A stretch of DNA of 35,833 bases from an uncultured Flavobacteriales bacterium (GTDB taxonomy: Bacteria; Bacteroidota; Bacteroidia; Flavobacteriales_D; Sanyastnellaceae), in NCBI GenBank assembly GCA_905478325.1, contig CAJQIB010000037.1:1-35833 (forward strand), in the 5' to 3' direction. Shown piece after piece: positions 24,382 to 33,500 of the stretch (positions within the stretch are counted from its first letter, which is position 1; every line of letters begins with the position of its first letter). Both the position numbers and the translations under genes were made by a program. A model generated the notes under the pieces. The model had not been told where the DNA came from. It saw only the letters and a list, made by a program, of their open reading frames with translations, and made no database searches.

Positions 24382-26028
24382 TCACCAATTGCGCTCTTCG
24401 AGGATATTCTCCAACCGAATTCCCAATTCAATTCTCCACCAATCGGGCGCTGCTTGGGCCATCGTCTCATTCCTTAAAAAGCCACGAATGAAGACTTCCT
24501 GGCCTTCCAAAGGCGGAAGCGAGAATGCGATGTCGCCCCACCAGCGCAAATTCTCTTGAATTCCCGCCTGGTCAATGAGTCCGCCACCGTCCCAAATAAG
24601 ATCGATGCCATAATCGGCAGGCCGGGTTATGTAAGAATTGAGAGGGTCGGCGCCAACGGTCAAATTGGGAGTAACTCCCAAAGGCGTCGGTTCGTCCATT
24701 CCCTGCCGCATCCAAACGCATCCCAACCGCACCTTCCAATCATTGCGTTTCCATTGCATGTGGAGGCGACCTTCGATAAAATTGCTTCCCGCAGGATGCG
24801 CTAGAGGCCCGTTTCGGTGGGTCCAACTTTGCACGTTTGACGCATGGGAATACGTAAAAGGCCGCACTGCAGCTCCCTCCGCCACCAATCGCCACATCCG
24901 ATTCGGGCTGATCCATTGAATTGCGCCTAAAGCACCCCATTTGTTCGCCCACCAACCGTCGCCCGAGCGTATTTCGCTCACAACCAACTCATCCAGCACG
25001 ATTTGACTGTAGAAAAGAAGGCGCTCATCTGCCCAGCGGGGAGCCCAACTGAGAGAAGCCCCCATTATAGCATTGTCGGCTGACCCAACGGCATACTCCG
25101 TTGGGCGAAAGGAGATGAAAGGAAGCGCGTAAGCGGCCTCAAAACGGTGGGTGTATCCGCTATCATTGTTTAACCACGTGACAGCGCCGAAAAGGGCTCC
25201 TTTCCAGCCCCGACCCAATTCAACTTCGACGGCATGCGCCGCCATCCAAGCACCCCGTCGTGTCGCATACGAACCGGGATGATTTCTGCCATTTGTAGGG
25301 ATCGCTGGGGGACTGCCGACTCCAAGGTGCTGCGTTCGTGCAATCAGGTGGGTGTACTCCAAGCGCTTGAGGCGCACCTGCAGGCTCGCGAAGGGCAATG
25401 GGGAGGCTTGCCGGTCCATCCACAAGGACCTCCATCCTTGACCCCAGTGATGCGGTTCTTGTCCGCACTTCAGTTGGACTGAAGGGCTCACTTGATACGC
25501 TAGATGACCGGTTGTTCTGAGGACAGCGATGTCGGCTGCGTTGGGGTTCCAAGCGCGCCCCATTCCATCCCAGACCCCCCATTGCCATGCTTCGTTCCAA
25601 TCGCTTTCGCGCACCCCCGCTACCCGCCAATGATCCAGGTTGGCCTGCCAGGTTAATTTATGATGCTTTCCGAATACATCCAGTCCGGTCACCCATCCCA
25701 ACCCGCCAGCGGTAGGCAATTGCACCCAGCTGCCCTGCAAGCGTGCACCGGGAGAATATTGAACGGTCGCGTACGCACTCCATTCGATGAAAGAGTCTGC
25801 GGTGCTGCTAGTTGCTGAGTTGGAAGCATGCCGAAGAACCAGGGGGTCGGACAAAGAACGTTCGAGCGGATGCCATGACGAAGAGTCCAGCGTCCCTCGA
25901 GTTGAATGACCAGCGGCGAACAATGATTGAACGAAAAGTAAACTGAAGACCAAGACAAAAGGGGCTGACTTCTTCTCCGGAGTCCATGACGCAATCGAAG
26001 GAAATGAAGTGCAGGAGAATGGGGCCAT
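24382..26028 (-). CDS. Outer membrane beta-barrel, capsule assembly Wzi/RemB-like
   Basis: From ATG 26028 the product has 548 residues with a hydrophobic signal segment at about 23-39 behind a long polar N-region. The rest is aromatic-rich alternating strands typical of an outer membrane barrel, ending in a strand RIELGIRLENILEERNW. A diagnostic stretch at about 189-216, GQEPHHWGQGWRSLWMD then QASPLPFASLQV, matches the G-x-GxRSLxxSD-A-P-P-L pattern I recall in Wzi capsule-anchoring proteins and in flavobacterial RemB. It probably contacts surface polysaccharide. It follows the WecA-like gene by 14 nt. The TTG at 26046 would overlap the upstream stop and is less likely as the start. Confidence 0.72.
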   Translation of the reverse strand: MAPFSCTSFPSIASWTPEKKSAPFVLVFSLLFVQSLFAAGHSTRGTLDSSSWHPLERSLSDPLVLRHASNSATSSTADSFIEWSAYATVQYSPGARLQGSWVQLPTAGGLGWVTGLDVFGKHHKLTWQANLDHWRVAGVRESDWNEAWQWGVWDGMGRAWNPNAADIAVLRTTGHLAYQVSPSVQLKCGQEPHHWGQGWRSLWMDRQASPLPFASLQVRLKRLEYTHLIARTQHLGVGSPPAIPTNGRNHPGSYATRRGAWMAAHAVEVELGRGWKGALFGAVTWLNNDSGYTHRFEAAYALPFISFRPTEYAVGSADNAIMGASLSWAPRWADERLLFYSQIVLDELVVSEIRSGDGWWANKWGALGAIQWISPNRMWRLVAEGAAVRPFTYSHASNVQSWTHRNGPLAHPAGSNFIEGRLHMQWKRNDWKVRLGCVWMRQGMDEPTPLGVTPNLTVGADPLNSYITRPADYGIDLIWDGGGLIDQAGIQENLRWWGDIAFSLPPLEGQEVFIRGFLRNETMAQAAPDWWRIELGIRLENILEERNW

Positions 26029-26042
26029 GGCCCCGAAGATAA

Positions 26043-27203
26043 TCAAGCCAACGCTTCTCGCTTTAATTCGGCGTCTTTAGTCGACGTCTTCTTCTTTTGG
26101 CCCTCAACGGGAATAGTCTCAGCGGCTAGACTGCGGTGGTAGTCCATTTTGGTCCGTCGTAGTGTGGGGTAAAACACACCGGATGCAATGATCAACAGTC
26201 CCGAAAACAAAATCTCGACGGGTAAAACTCCACGCAACAAGGGGGTTGAAAAAGCCAGGGCAATCATGAAAATTGAATACCCATAGACCACGAATACCGT
26301 TTTGCGGTGCGTTCCGAATCGCATCATCAAACGATGGTGCAGGTGATTTCGGTCAGGGTGAAAAGGGGAGATGCCCCTCGCGGCGCGCAAAATAAAGACC
26401 CGCAAGGTATCGACGAGAGGAAAGGCGAGGATTCCCATGACCAACACTTCTTTGGAAACCAAAAGCAGGTGGTCCGGTATGGCCTCGGTGGGAGTGCTCA
26501 TTACAGATGTAGCGAGAACGTATCCAATCACACCGACAAACAAGGAGCCACAATCGCCCATGAAGATCCGTGCTGGGGCGAAATTAAAAACCAGAAAAGC
26601 GAGCATAGTTCCCCCGGTTGCTATGGATAAGAGGGCCTCCGCTTGAGCCCCGACGCTCAGGAACCAAAACGTAAAAGCACTCATGGCGATGACCGTGAAC
26701 CCCGCGGCCAAACCATCCAAACCATCAATCAAATTCCAAGCGTTGACGATGACGATGTACACAAAAATGGAAAATCCAATGCTTAGCATTTCAGGCAGTT
26801 CGTTGATGCCGAACAAGCCTCCGAATGATTCAATTCGATATTGACTGATGGTGGTCAACGCAATCCCAATGAAGAGATGCACCATCAATTTCTTGCTGGG
26901 TGACATGCCGATGATATCGTCCTTCAGTCCCGTAAAGAAAATCAAAACGAGGCAGGCCATTGTTAATGGCTGCGCATTGAAATTGAAACTGGCTTCAGCG
27001 TCCACGAATCCCACCCAGAATAAAACATTGAAAAAGACAGAGATGAAAATCATCACGCCACCGATTGTAGGGACACTGCGATGATGGACTTTGCGGTCTT
27101 CTCCGGGCTCATCGACGAGCTGTTTCAATTTGGCCACCTTGATGAGGGTGGGCATGCCGAAAAGCGTCATGAAAAACGAGGAAATAGCGACGAGTACTAT
27201 CAT
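26043..27203 (-). CDS. MraY/WecA-family undecaprenyl-phosphate sugar-1-phosphate transferase
   Basis: The 386-residue inner-membrane protein has about eleven hydrophobic helices. The family motifs are visible: DRKVHHRSVPTIGG (36-49), GLKDDIIG with the catalytic pair D95-D96, NAWNLIDGLDGLAAG (154-168), FMGDCGSLF with D217, and the cytosolic HPDRNHLHHRL loop. The last marks WecA/WbpL-like enzymes rather than peptidoglycan MraY. It loads a sugar phosphate, probably an N-acetylhexosamine, onto undecaprenyl phosphate to begin a surface glycan. A charged Lys/Glu tail of about 40 residues ends the protein. Wzi/RemB-like barrels flank it on both sides. Confidence 0.92.
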   Translation of the reverse strand: MIVLVAISSFFMTLFGMPTLIKVAKLKQLVDEPGEDRKVHHRSVPTIGGVMIFISVFFNVLFWVGFVDAEASFNFNAQPLTMACLVLIFFTGLKDDIIGMSPSKKLMVHLFIGIALTTISQYRIESFGGLFGINELPEMLSIGFSIFVYIVIVNAWNLIDGLDGLAAGFTVIAMSAFTFWFLSVGAQAEALLSIATGGTMLAFLVFNFAPARIFMGDCGSLFVGVIGYVLATSVMSTPTEAIPDHLLLVSKEVLVMGILAFPLVDTLRVFILRAARGISPFHPDRNHLHHRLMMRFGTHRKTVFVVYGYSIFMIALAFSTPLLRGVLPVEILFSGLLIIASGVFYPTLRRTKMDYHRSLAAETIPVEGQKKKTSTKDAELKREALA

Positions 27204-27300
27204 TTCATCGGTAAGTTACGAAAGGAAGTGGCCCTAATTTCAAGACTCTCTAAAAAGTCCTATGGCAAACCTGTTGATAATTCCAGCCGAATAGGTGCAT

Positions 27301-28749
27301 TTAGTCCCTTCTCAAGCCGGAGCAGACCCCCACTTGCCAGTACCGAAAAGTCGAATCGAAACGGTCACTTGTTCCGATTGAATAGGATGCGAAAGCACTC
27401 AATGGCCAAGCCGACTGGAGAACAAAAGCAATTTCAGGTGTCGCCCATGTAAACGACGCGTTATGTTCTGCATGCAAACGAAGGGAAAATCCACCCTTTG
27501 GGTTCCACAGTGCATCCATACGAAGGGCTTCACTCCACGGGTTTTGGACAGAAATTCCGCCATTTTCGAGCAATGCCCTGTCTGGACCTGCAGGAACGAA
27601 TGCCCCCGTGCTTAAGCTATCAACAAGACACGCTTTGCAATGGCCATGTTCTCTTTTGACGTATTCGAGACGAAAAGCAAGGGCATCGCCTTCTACCTTA
27701 AAACCGATCAGGTGGGTAAGCGTATTGGTTGGATTGATTCCGGACTCTACTTGTCCTAGCCGAGGGATAAGATCCAAGGCGCTCTGCAGATAGATGGTCC
27801 AAGGCACTGAAGATTTCTTGGAATTTTGGAGTTGCAATTCGAGTCCCCCCCAGTGCCGTTGTGCATGATACGCGTCGCCTTCCTCCCATCCATCCCAATG
27901 GCCCAACGCTTTCGACGCTTCTTTTTCTCGAACAAAGGAATACACCCCCTGCACCAAAATCCGGGGATGTGCTTGCCACGCTTGCACGGCGAACAACGCG
28001 CTAGAGCGATTGAGCAACGATTCAGCAGTTTCTCCCAAAGGTCCTCGGATGGTTCCAATCCACCGTGTGAGCCAAATTGAACTGAGGTGATTTCCTGTTT
28101 TACGCGAGAGACGGAGGTACGGTGCAGGAGCGGCCTCGAGCGATAAAAAGGCACTGCTGTTTCCTGCGCCAATGTGCAGCGCATCAATACCAGCATCAAC
28201 AAACCAGGTGGAGTTGCTCCATCCGCACCAACCGCGCGCACGCGACACGTCGTAATAGGCCTCGTCGGCCGTGTTGGATCCATTGTCTCTGCCCAATTTC
28301 GATCGTCCCCAGCCAGGAATCCTGTTTTGTGCAGCCCAATGACCGAGCATGGGGCTCGCAACGCCTTGCCGCTCTAACAATTCGCCTCCGACATACCACA
28401 TCCCATCAATCCGTGCTCGAAATCGTGCGCCACGAATGTTGTTCCAAATGGCATCAGATTCCAGGCCTTGGGTTTGACCCCAATGCGCTTGAACGACAGG
28501 GTCCACTACAACGGAGTTGATGGAGTCAGAAAAGTCAAATAAATGCCTTCGCTGCAATTGTTGCCAGGCGTTTCCAATCACGGGTTGAATGGATTCGGGA
28601 TGCCGAATAGCAGGGATGTTCCCGTTCGCGTCTTGCACAATTTGAGCCTGCATTTTAGGAGCACATAAGAATGCGCAAAGAGTCAATACGGCCAGGCTAA
28701 ACCCAAAAGACCTGCGGCATGCGCGGTGCAAAGCCGATCCCTTTTTCAT
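27301..28749 (-). CDS. Outer membrane beta-barrel, RemB/Wzi-like
   Basis: The 482-residue protein has a basic N terminus and signal peptide (hydrophobic 14-30, ending APKMQAQ). Its N-terminal region is [30 protein letters not shown]. The stretch [20 protein letters not shown] is followed at about 187-211 by [28 protein letters not shown], which parallels the RemB/Wzi motif. Amphipathic strands make up the remainder. Similar flavobacterial proteins have been linked to gliding and surface polysaccharide; the role here is inferred. The ATG overlaps the fcl stop by 4 bp (28746-28749). The 97-bp gap to the next gene shows no convincing promoter or terminator. Confidence 0.72.
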   Translation of the reverse strand: MKKGSALHRACRRSFGFSLAVLTLCAFLCAPKMQAQIVQDANGNIPAIRHPESIQPVIGNAWQQLQRRHLFDFSDSINSVVVDPVVQAHWGQTQGLESDAIWNNIRGARFRARIDGMWYVGGELLERQGVASPMLGHWAAQNRIPGWGRSKLGRDNGSNTADEAYYDVSRARGWCGWSNSTWFVDAGIDALHIGAGNSSAFLSLEAAPAPYLRLSRKTGNHLSSIWLTRWIGTIRGPLGETAESLLNRSSALFAVQAWQAHPRILVQGVYSFVREKEASKALGHWDGWEEGDAYHAQRHWGGLELQLQNSKKSSVPWTIYLQSALDLIPRLGQVESGINPTNTLTHLIGFKVEGDALAFRLEYVKREHGHCKACLVDSLSTGAFVPAGPDRALLENGGISVQNPWSEALRMDALWNPKGGFSLRLHAEHNASFTWATPEIAFVLQSAWPLSAFASYSIGTSDRFDSTFRYWQVGVCSGLRRD

Positions 28750-29693
28750 GGGGCTTCAAACGTGTCTTGAACTTCCGCATAGACCCGCTCAATGCCTTCT
28801 TGCAATCCGATGGTTGCCTTCCATCCGAGAGCATTCATTCGACTCACATCCATCAGTTTTCGGGGAGTACCATCCGGTTTGGAGGTGTCCCAATCCAAGG
28901 TGCCTTCATACCCCACAATGCTGCAAATCATCTCTGCGAGCTCGCGAATGCTCAGGTCTTCTCCTGTTCCAATGTTGACCCAGTCACTGCTATTGTACGT
29001 ATCCATCAAATGCACACAACCCGCTGCGAGATCATCCACGTGTAGAAACTCTCTTTTGGGGGTGCCGGTTCCCCAAAGAGGCACCGATGGTGCGCCGGTT
29101 GCCTTGGCCGTGTGGATTTTACGCAACAAAGCCGGTAGCACATGGCTGGTTTCGAGATCGTAATTGTCACCTGGCCCAAACAGGTTGGTCGGCATGGCGC
29201 TGATGAAATTCGCACCGTATTGATTTCGATAGGTTTCGCACAGTTTGATCCCGGCAATCTTGGCGATGGCATAGGGCTCATTGGTTGGTTCCAACGGACC
29301 GGTGAGCAATGAATCCTCGGTCATAGGCTGTGGAGCAAGCTTTGGATAGATGCAACTCGATCCGAGAAAAAGCAACTTGGTCACGTTGTGTTTCCATGCG
29401 GAATGGATGATGTTGGCTTCGATCATCAGGTTCTCGTAGAGAAACTGTGCCCTGTAAATATTGTTGGCATGGATTCCACCCACTTTCGCCGCGGCCAAAT
29501 AGACATATGCGGGCTTTTCTTGCTCAAAAAAAGCATCAACCGCTGCCTGGTTGATGAGGTCCAACTCTTGCCGCGTTCGCGTGACGATGCTCGTGTGGCC
29601 CCGCGCTTTTAAGAACCGCACGATGGCAGACCCGACCATGCCGCGATGCCCTGCGATATAAATTTTAGCGTGCAAATCAAGCGGTGAGTTCAT
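28746..29693 (-). CDS. fcl: GDP-L-fucose synthase
   Basis: The 315-residue extended short-chain dehydrogenase has the NADP motif [13 protein letters not shown] (14-26) and the epimerase active site [17 protein letters not shown], with S112/S113 and C114. Its catalytic pair is Y141 and K145 in EPYAIAK. The remaining signatures ([11 protein letters not shown] and [16 protein letters not shown]-like) are typical of Fcl/WcaG. It turns GDP-4-keto-6-deoxymannose into GDP-L-fucose by epimerisation and reduction, completing the path begun by gmd at 7576-8661. It overlaps the RemB-like gene by 4 bp, hinting that a fucose-containing polymer and this barrel are used together. Confidence 0.96.
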   Translation of the reverse strand: MNSPLDLHAKIYIAGHRGMVGSAIVRFLKARGHTSIVTRTRQELDLINQAAVDAFFEQEKPAYVYLAAAKVGGIHANNIYRAQFLYENLMIEANIIHSAWKHNVTKLLFLGSSCIYPKLAPQPMTEDSLLTGPLEPTNEPYAIAKIAGIKLCETYRNQYGANFISAMPTNLFGPGDNYDLETSHVLPALLRKIHTAKATGAPSVPLWGTGTPKREFLHVDDLAAGCVHLMDTYNSSDWVNIGTGEDLSIRELAEMICSIVGYEGTLDWDTSKPDGTPRKLMDVSRMNALGWKATIGLQEGIERVYAEVQDTFEAP

Positions 29694-29737
29694 GGGGGTA
29701 AATTACGAACGAATGGGAAGTGAGAGGGGCAGCAGAA

Positions 29738-30607
29738 TCAATTTTCCGATTGATGCCATTCTCGCATTCCATCGCCTACAAACGTGAATGCGAGCACGAC
29801 ACTGACGATGAGGCCTCCGGGAAGCAATGCGAGCCAGGCATGGCGACCGGTGATGAGGTGGTAATGTTCCTGGACGAGATTGCCCCAGCTTGGCATGGGG
29901 ATTTGCGCTCCATATCCCAGAAAACTCAATCCAGATTCGATGAGGATGGCAGCGGCGAAATTGGCAGCAGCGACCACGATCACTGGGCCTGCGGCGTTGG
30001 GCAACATGTGACGAAACATGATGCGCAAATTGGAGTATCCAAGCGATTGCGCTGCTTCGATGTATTCCTGTTCTCGCAAGGAAATGAATTGCCCGCGAAC
30101 CACCCGAGCGACGTCCACCCACATGGTCAATCCGATGGCAACGAATACTTGCCAAAAGCCTTTCCCGAAAGCCAGGGTAATGGCCAGGACCATCAGCAAG
30201 GTGGGCAGGGTCCAAACCACTTGTATGAGCCAACTGATCACCGCATCGACCTTCCCTCCACGATAGCCTGCCCAAGCACCCAAAAAAACACCGATGAGCA
30301 AGGAAATAAGGACAGCGATTGCGCCGACGCTCAAGCTGATAGCCGATCCAGCCATCAAGCGACTGAGGTAGTCTCGTCCATAGCGGTCGGTGCCTAAAAC
30401 AAAATCCTGCACCGTCCCATCGGAATGTTCCATGCTGGTACCTGGACTGAGCAAGGCCCATTCAAGATGCTGCATGTTGGCGTGGGGAGTCGAATCGGGC
30501 CGAAGGGAAGCACCCCCCACAGCAATAACAACGAGGCATGCAATCCACAGGGCACCGAAGACGGCAGGCCGATGACGTAAGAAGGGTTGAAGTGCTGGGA
30601 AAGCCAT
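29738..30607 (-). CDS. ABC transporter permease, OppC/DppC family
   Basis: The 289-residue inner-membrane protein has an N-terminal helix (about 16-33) and a periplasmic loop with LGTDRYGRDYLSRLMAG, a hallmark of OppC/DppC permeases. Five helices follow, with the coupling loop EYIEAAQSLGYSNLRIMFRHMLPNA that contacts the ATPase. Such proteins import peptides or nickel together with an OppB-type partner, a binding protein and ATPases. None of those partners is nearby, so the complex must be completed from elsewhere. It starts 9 nt after the GT2 stop and precedes fcl by 44 nt within the glycan block. Confidence 0.9.
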   Translation of the reverse strand: MAFPALQPFLRHRPAVFGALWIACLVVIAVGGASLRPDSTPHANMQHLEWALLSPGTSMEHSDGTVQDFVLGTDRYGRDYLSRLMAGSAISLSVGAIAVLISLLIGVFLGAWAGYRGGKVDAVISWLIQVVWTLPTLLMVLAITLAFGKGFWQVFVAIGLTMWVDVARVVRGQFISLREQEYIEAAQSLGYSNLRIMFRHMLPNAAGPVIVVAAANFAAAILIESGLSFLGYGAQIPMPSWGNLVQEHYHLITGRHAWLALLPGGLIVSVVLAFTFVGDGMREWHQSEN

Positions 30608-30616
30608 GCGAGCAAG

Positions 30617-31741
30617 TTAAATGCGCCGTCCCTTCCAAACCACTCTTCCGCGGAGGATTTGTCCCCATGCCCCTAACACCATAATCAGGTAGCGCGGTGC
30701 GAAGGTGATGTAATCTTGTTTTCGCGCATGGATTTTGAAGGCCGAATTAACCTGTTTCAACAAGCGAAAATCAAGCATCATTTTAACAGCCCATAGCGCA
30801 AGGGTTGCGAGTCCCAGAGGAAGGTTGAGCAGCACAAGGCTGGCCAATGTCCACGCCAATAAGGTGCATTGAACCGTTCCGATGAGCACGGCAATGAAGA
30901 TGGTTTCCCGGTCATCGAGCCGGGTCGTTTTGGAGGCCCAGCGACCGCGTTGCGTCCAAAGCGACCGCCAAGAAAGGACTCCTGCAGTCAGCACCCCTGC
31001 GCGCGGGTCACCCTGCCAAACGAGGTGCCCTTGTTGTTTTTGAATGGCTTCCAACGCAAAAGTGTCATCCCCAGAGGCTATCGCAGGTGTTAGAAAATCA
31101 GAGGGGTAGGCACTCCGCTTGAACAGCAAGTTGGCTCCGCTTCCCATGGCCAAGCCCTTGGAATGTACGCCCCCGCCAATCCACACCATCATCGCCCCGT
31201 ATTCCAACGCTTGAAAACGATCCCAAGCCGAGCGGTTGGGTCCCAGAGTCACGGGACCGACCACGGCTGTGGCTTCCTGACCAACGGCAGCTTCCAACAT
31301 GGCCTGTGCCCATGTTTCGCCAAGCCGAACGTCTGCATCAAGCGTGGCGACCCATTCGGTTGTGGCTTGCGCAATACCCGCAATCAACGCGGATTTTTTA
31401 CCGGGTGCTGGACTGCTGATGCAGGTTGCCCCAAGATCTACTGCGGCAAGGGCTGTCCCGTCTTCGCTTCCGTCATCCACGACCAGGATCTCGACGGGGT
31501 GGGTTTGTTTCCGCAGGTCCGCAATGAGTTGGGGCAAATTGCCGACTTCGTTGCGGCAGGGGATGATTGCGGTTAATCCTGAGCGGACCGGATCAAGAGG
31601 GGTCGCCTCTCCTTGCGGAATGAGTCTCCAACGCTTGATCCAAAGATGAACGGCCCCGGCATAAAAACCCATGATGATCAAAGAGAGGCCCCACCAACTG
31701 GAGACGACAATCCAAATGAAGTGGGTGAATGCCGCGTTCAT
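30617..31741 (-). CDS. Membrane-bound glycosyltransferase, GT2 family
   Basis: From ATG 31741, which overlaps the flippase stop by 4 bp, the product has 374 residues. A first helix (about 8-28) precedes the GT-A catalytic domain: AIIPCRNEVGNLPQLIADL, the nucleotide-binding VVDDGSEDGT, the metal site TLDADVRL and the acceptor motif QRGRWASK. Three to four C-terminal helices complete it. It would move an activated sugar onto a lipid or growing chain on the cytosolic face. A longer frame to 31846 reads into the upstream gene and is rejected as the start. Confidence 0.9.
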   Translation of the reverse strand: MNAAFTHFIWIVVSSWWGLSLIIMGFYAGAVHLWIKRWRLIPQGEATPLDPVRSGLTAIIPCRNEVGNLPQLIADLRKQTHPVEILVVDDGSEDGTALAAVDLGATCISSPAPGKKSALIAGIAQATTEWVATLDADVRLGETWAQAMLEAAVGQEATAVVGPVTLGPNRSAWDRFQALEYGAMMVWIGGGVHSKGLAMGSGANLLFKRSAYPSDFLTPAIASGDDTFALEAIQKQQGHLVWQGDPRAGVLTAGVLSWRSLWTQRGRWASKTTRLDDRETIFIAVLIGTVQCTLLAWTLASLVLLNLPLGLATLALWAVKMMLDFRLLKQVNSAFKIHARKQDYITFAPRYLIMVLGAWGQILRGRVVWKGRRI

Positions 31742-32685
31742 GAGGCGCTGTTTTGATGACGAAAAGAGAGTGCTGTTCCGGCCATTGCAGGCACGCCTAG
31801 ATTGACGATCCAAACAGAAAACGCTGCCAGCACAACGGCCCACCATTGACTTGCGTCCGGTTGAAAAAGTGCAATGGTCAGCGCCTCCCGGGTGCCCATT
31901 TCAGAAAGTGCTGCACTTGGGATGATCATGTTGCCGAGATAAACGAGCGGGACATACCACGCTTGCAGTCCATTCAAGGAGATTCCCCATCCGAGCAAGG
32001 CTGCAAAAAACTGGACTGCAAAAACAAGGAACCGCAGAGCACTCCAAAGCAGCGTTTCAAGACGCAAGGCCAAGGGGACCGGTTCAGAGTGCAGAAGCGA
32101 TGAGGCCAACGCGAGTCGATTCCATCCCAATGGCCACTTCCAAAGGAGGTACACGCACAAGGTCAATAGAGAAAGGCCGCTGAGGATGAGGCCAAGTTCG
32201 AGGGTCCACGAAGAGAGCATTGCGATGTGATTGGGATCGTCGGAGGTGACAACCCACCAAGCGCAAGTGCCCATGAACAAGGTGATCCACATTTGCGCAA
32301 AGGCACCGGTCAGGAATGCCCGTGTTCCCTGAGTGCGGTTTTCCTTCGGCAAGAGGGCCACCCGAGCAACGACATCACCCGCGCGATTCGGGGAGATGAA
32401 AGCCCATGATGATCCAATGAGAACTTCGCGGAACGAATCGGCGAATGGCCCGGTCCGCTGAAGTAAGCGGTGCCATTTCCAGGATTCGAGGAGCCAGTTC
32501 AACGGCATGGCCAAAATCAACCCCACCAACCACCACGGGCGGGAAGGGATGAGGTCCGAAGAATGTGCGTTCCACGCTTCATGCTGGGATGTTTCCCAAA
32601 TCAGATATGCCACGATGGCACCTGTGGAGATCCACGGTAAGGTGCTCCGGAAGAGCCGTTTTGATGAGGGTGAAGTGAGACGCAT
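31738..32685 (-). CDS. Flippase-like integral membrane protein (UPF0104 / LPG-synthase TM family)
   Basis: The product from ATG 32685 has 315 residues and about eight hydrophobic helices. It has the family features NWLLESWKWHRLLQ, SFREVLIGSSWAFISPNRAGDVVARVALL, and a late ALSEMGTREALTIALF segment, as in the membrane half of lysylphosphatidylglycerol synthase. Stand-alone members occur beside glycosyltransferases and are suspected to flip or handle lipid-linked intermediates. Here it is coupled by a 4-bp overlap to a GT2 enzyme, which supports that reading. It is divergent from ruvC across a 36-bp gap with overlapping promoter boxes. Confidence 0.82.
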   Translation of the reverse strand: MRLTSPSSKRLFRSTLPWISTGAIVAYLIWETSQHEAWNAHSSDLIPSRPWWLVGLILAMPLNWLLESWKWHRLLQRTGPFADSFREVLIGSSWAFISPNRAGDVVARVALLPKENRTQGTRAFLTGAFAQMWITLFMGTCAWWVVTSDDPNHIAMLSSWTLELGLILSGLSLLTLCVYLLWKWPLGWNRLALASSLLHSEPVPLALRLETLLWSALRFLVFAVQFFAALLGWGISLNGLQAWYVPLVYLGNMIIPSAALSEMGTREALTIALFQPDASQWWAVVLAAFSVWIVNLGVPAMAGTALSFRHQNSAS

Positions 32686-32700
32686 GAAGAAACAGTATTC

Positions 32701-32714
32701 CAAATGTACCTTCG
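32701..32714. promoter_or_regulatory. Overlapping divergent -7 boxes for the flippase operon (minus) and ruvC (plus)
   Basis: On the minus strand TACATTTG (32708 to 32701) is a perfect TAnnTTTG, 15 nt before the flippase ATG. On the plus strand TACCTTCG (32707-32714) is a one-mismatch box, 7 nt before the ruvC ATG. They share the TA at 32707-32708, so both promoters would compete for the same 36-bp gap. Confidence 0.45.
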
Positions 32715-32721
32715 TTGACGC

Positions 32722-33297
32722 ATGCCACCTGCTAAAAACATCAAGGAACAAGTCATTTTAGGAATCGATCCCGGTACCACCATCATGGGATATGGTGTTA
32801 TTCGATGCGTGGGCAAGGAACTTGAAATGTTGGAGATGGGTGCCTTGCATCTTTCTAAATATCCTGATCACGCGGTGAAATTGAAGCGAATATTTGACCG
32901 GTGTCTCGCCTTGATTGAAACGCATGCGCCGGATCATTTGGCTGTGGAAGCCCCGTTTTTCGGCAAAAACGTACAATCGATGTTGAAGTTGGGAAGGGCA
33001 CAAGGTGTTGCGCTTGCTGCTGCGTTGTCTCGGGATATTCCTGTTTCTGAATACGCTCCCCGAAAAATCAAGCAATCCATCACCGGATCTGGAAGTGCCA
33101 GTAAAGAGCAAGTCGCCGCGATGGTCGCTCGAACATTGAACATTCCCCTGGCCTCGATGCCAAAGGAGTTAGACGCGTCAGATGGTCTGGCAGCGGCGTT
33201 GTGCCACCATTTTCAATTGTCTTCTCCTCGCATGCAAGCGGGGTATAGCGGGTGGAAGGCATTCGTGTCTGACCAGTCTGAACGAGTGAAGCGCTGA
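32722..33297 (+). CDS. ruvC: Crossover junction endodeoxyribonuclease RuvC
   Basis: The 191-residue protein has the RNase H-like fold markers of RuvC: GIDPGTTIMGYGVI with D16, LAVEAPFFGKN with E76, the basic APRKIKQSITGSGSASKEQV loop, and LDASDGLAAALCHH with D151 and D154. These acidic residues bind the two magnesium ions that cut Holliday junctions in the RuvABC complex. It is transcribed away from the flippase operon and followed by a 203-bp gap with a hairpin. The C terminus is about 15 residues longer than the minimal domain. Confidence 0.97.
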   Translation: MPPAKNIKEQVILGIDPGTTIMGYGVIRCVGKELEMLEMGALHLSKYPDHAVKLKRIFDRCLALIETHAPDHLAVEAPFFGKNVQSMLKLGRAQGVALAAALSRDIPVSEYAPRKIKQSITGSGSASKEQVAAMVARTLNIPLASMPKELDASDGLAAALCHHFQLSSPRMQAGYSGWKAFVSDQSERVKR

Positions 33298-33432
33298 TAA
33301 ACAAGTCTTTACGGCCTTATTTTCCCTGCTCATTAAAATTTTCTGAACCCTTTTGTAACTTATTTGAACTCGCTCCGTATACCCGGTCGAAGCCTAGCTT
33401 CATAACAGTTTACTTGTTTTCATTCAACAGGG

Positions 33433-33458
33433 GAGGGTCGTCCAACGGGATGACCCTC
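33433..33458 (+). terminator. Intrinsic terminator-like hairpin downstream of ruvC
   Basis: GAGGGTCGTCC (33433-33443) pairs with GGATGACCCTC (33448-33458) with one G-U pair around an AACG loop. An interrupted T-rich stretch follows, and a ten-T run begins at 33473. It lies 135 bp after the ruvC stop and fits best as its terminator in the plus direction. The 203-bp gap 33298-33500 otherwise shows no gene. Confidence 0.6.
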
Positions 33459-33500
33459 TTTGTTGTTGGATGTTTTTTTTTTACCCCACCGCATAAGACC

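Noticed and set aside
29720-30397. 225-codon plus-strand frame opposite the OppC-type permease
   Set aside because: It is antisense to a permease with clear family motifs, and its composition is highly polar and repetitive.
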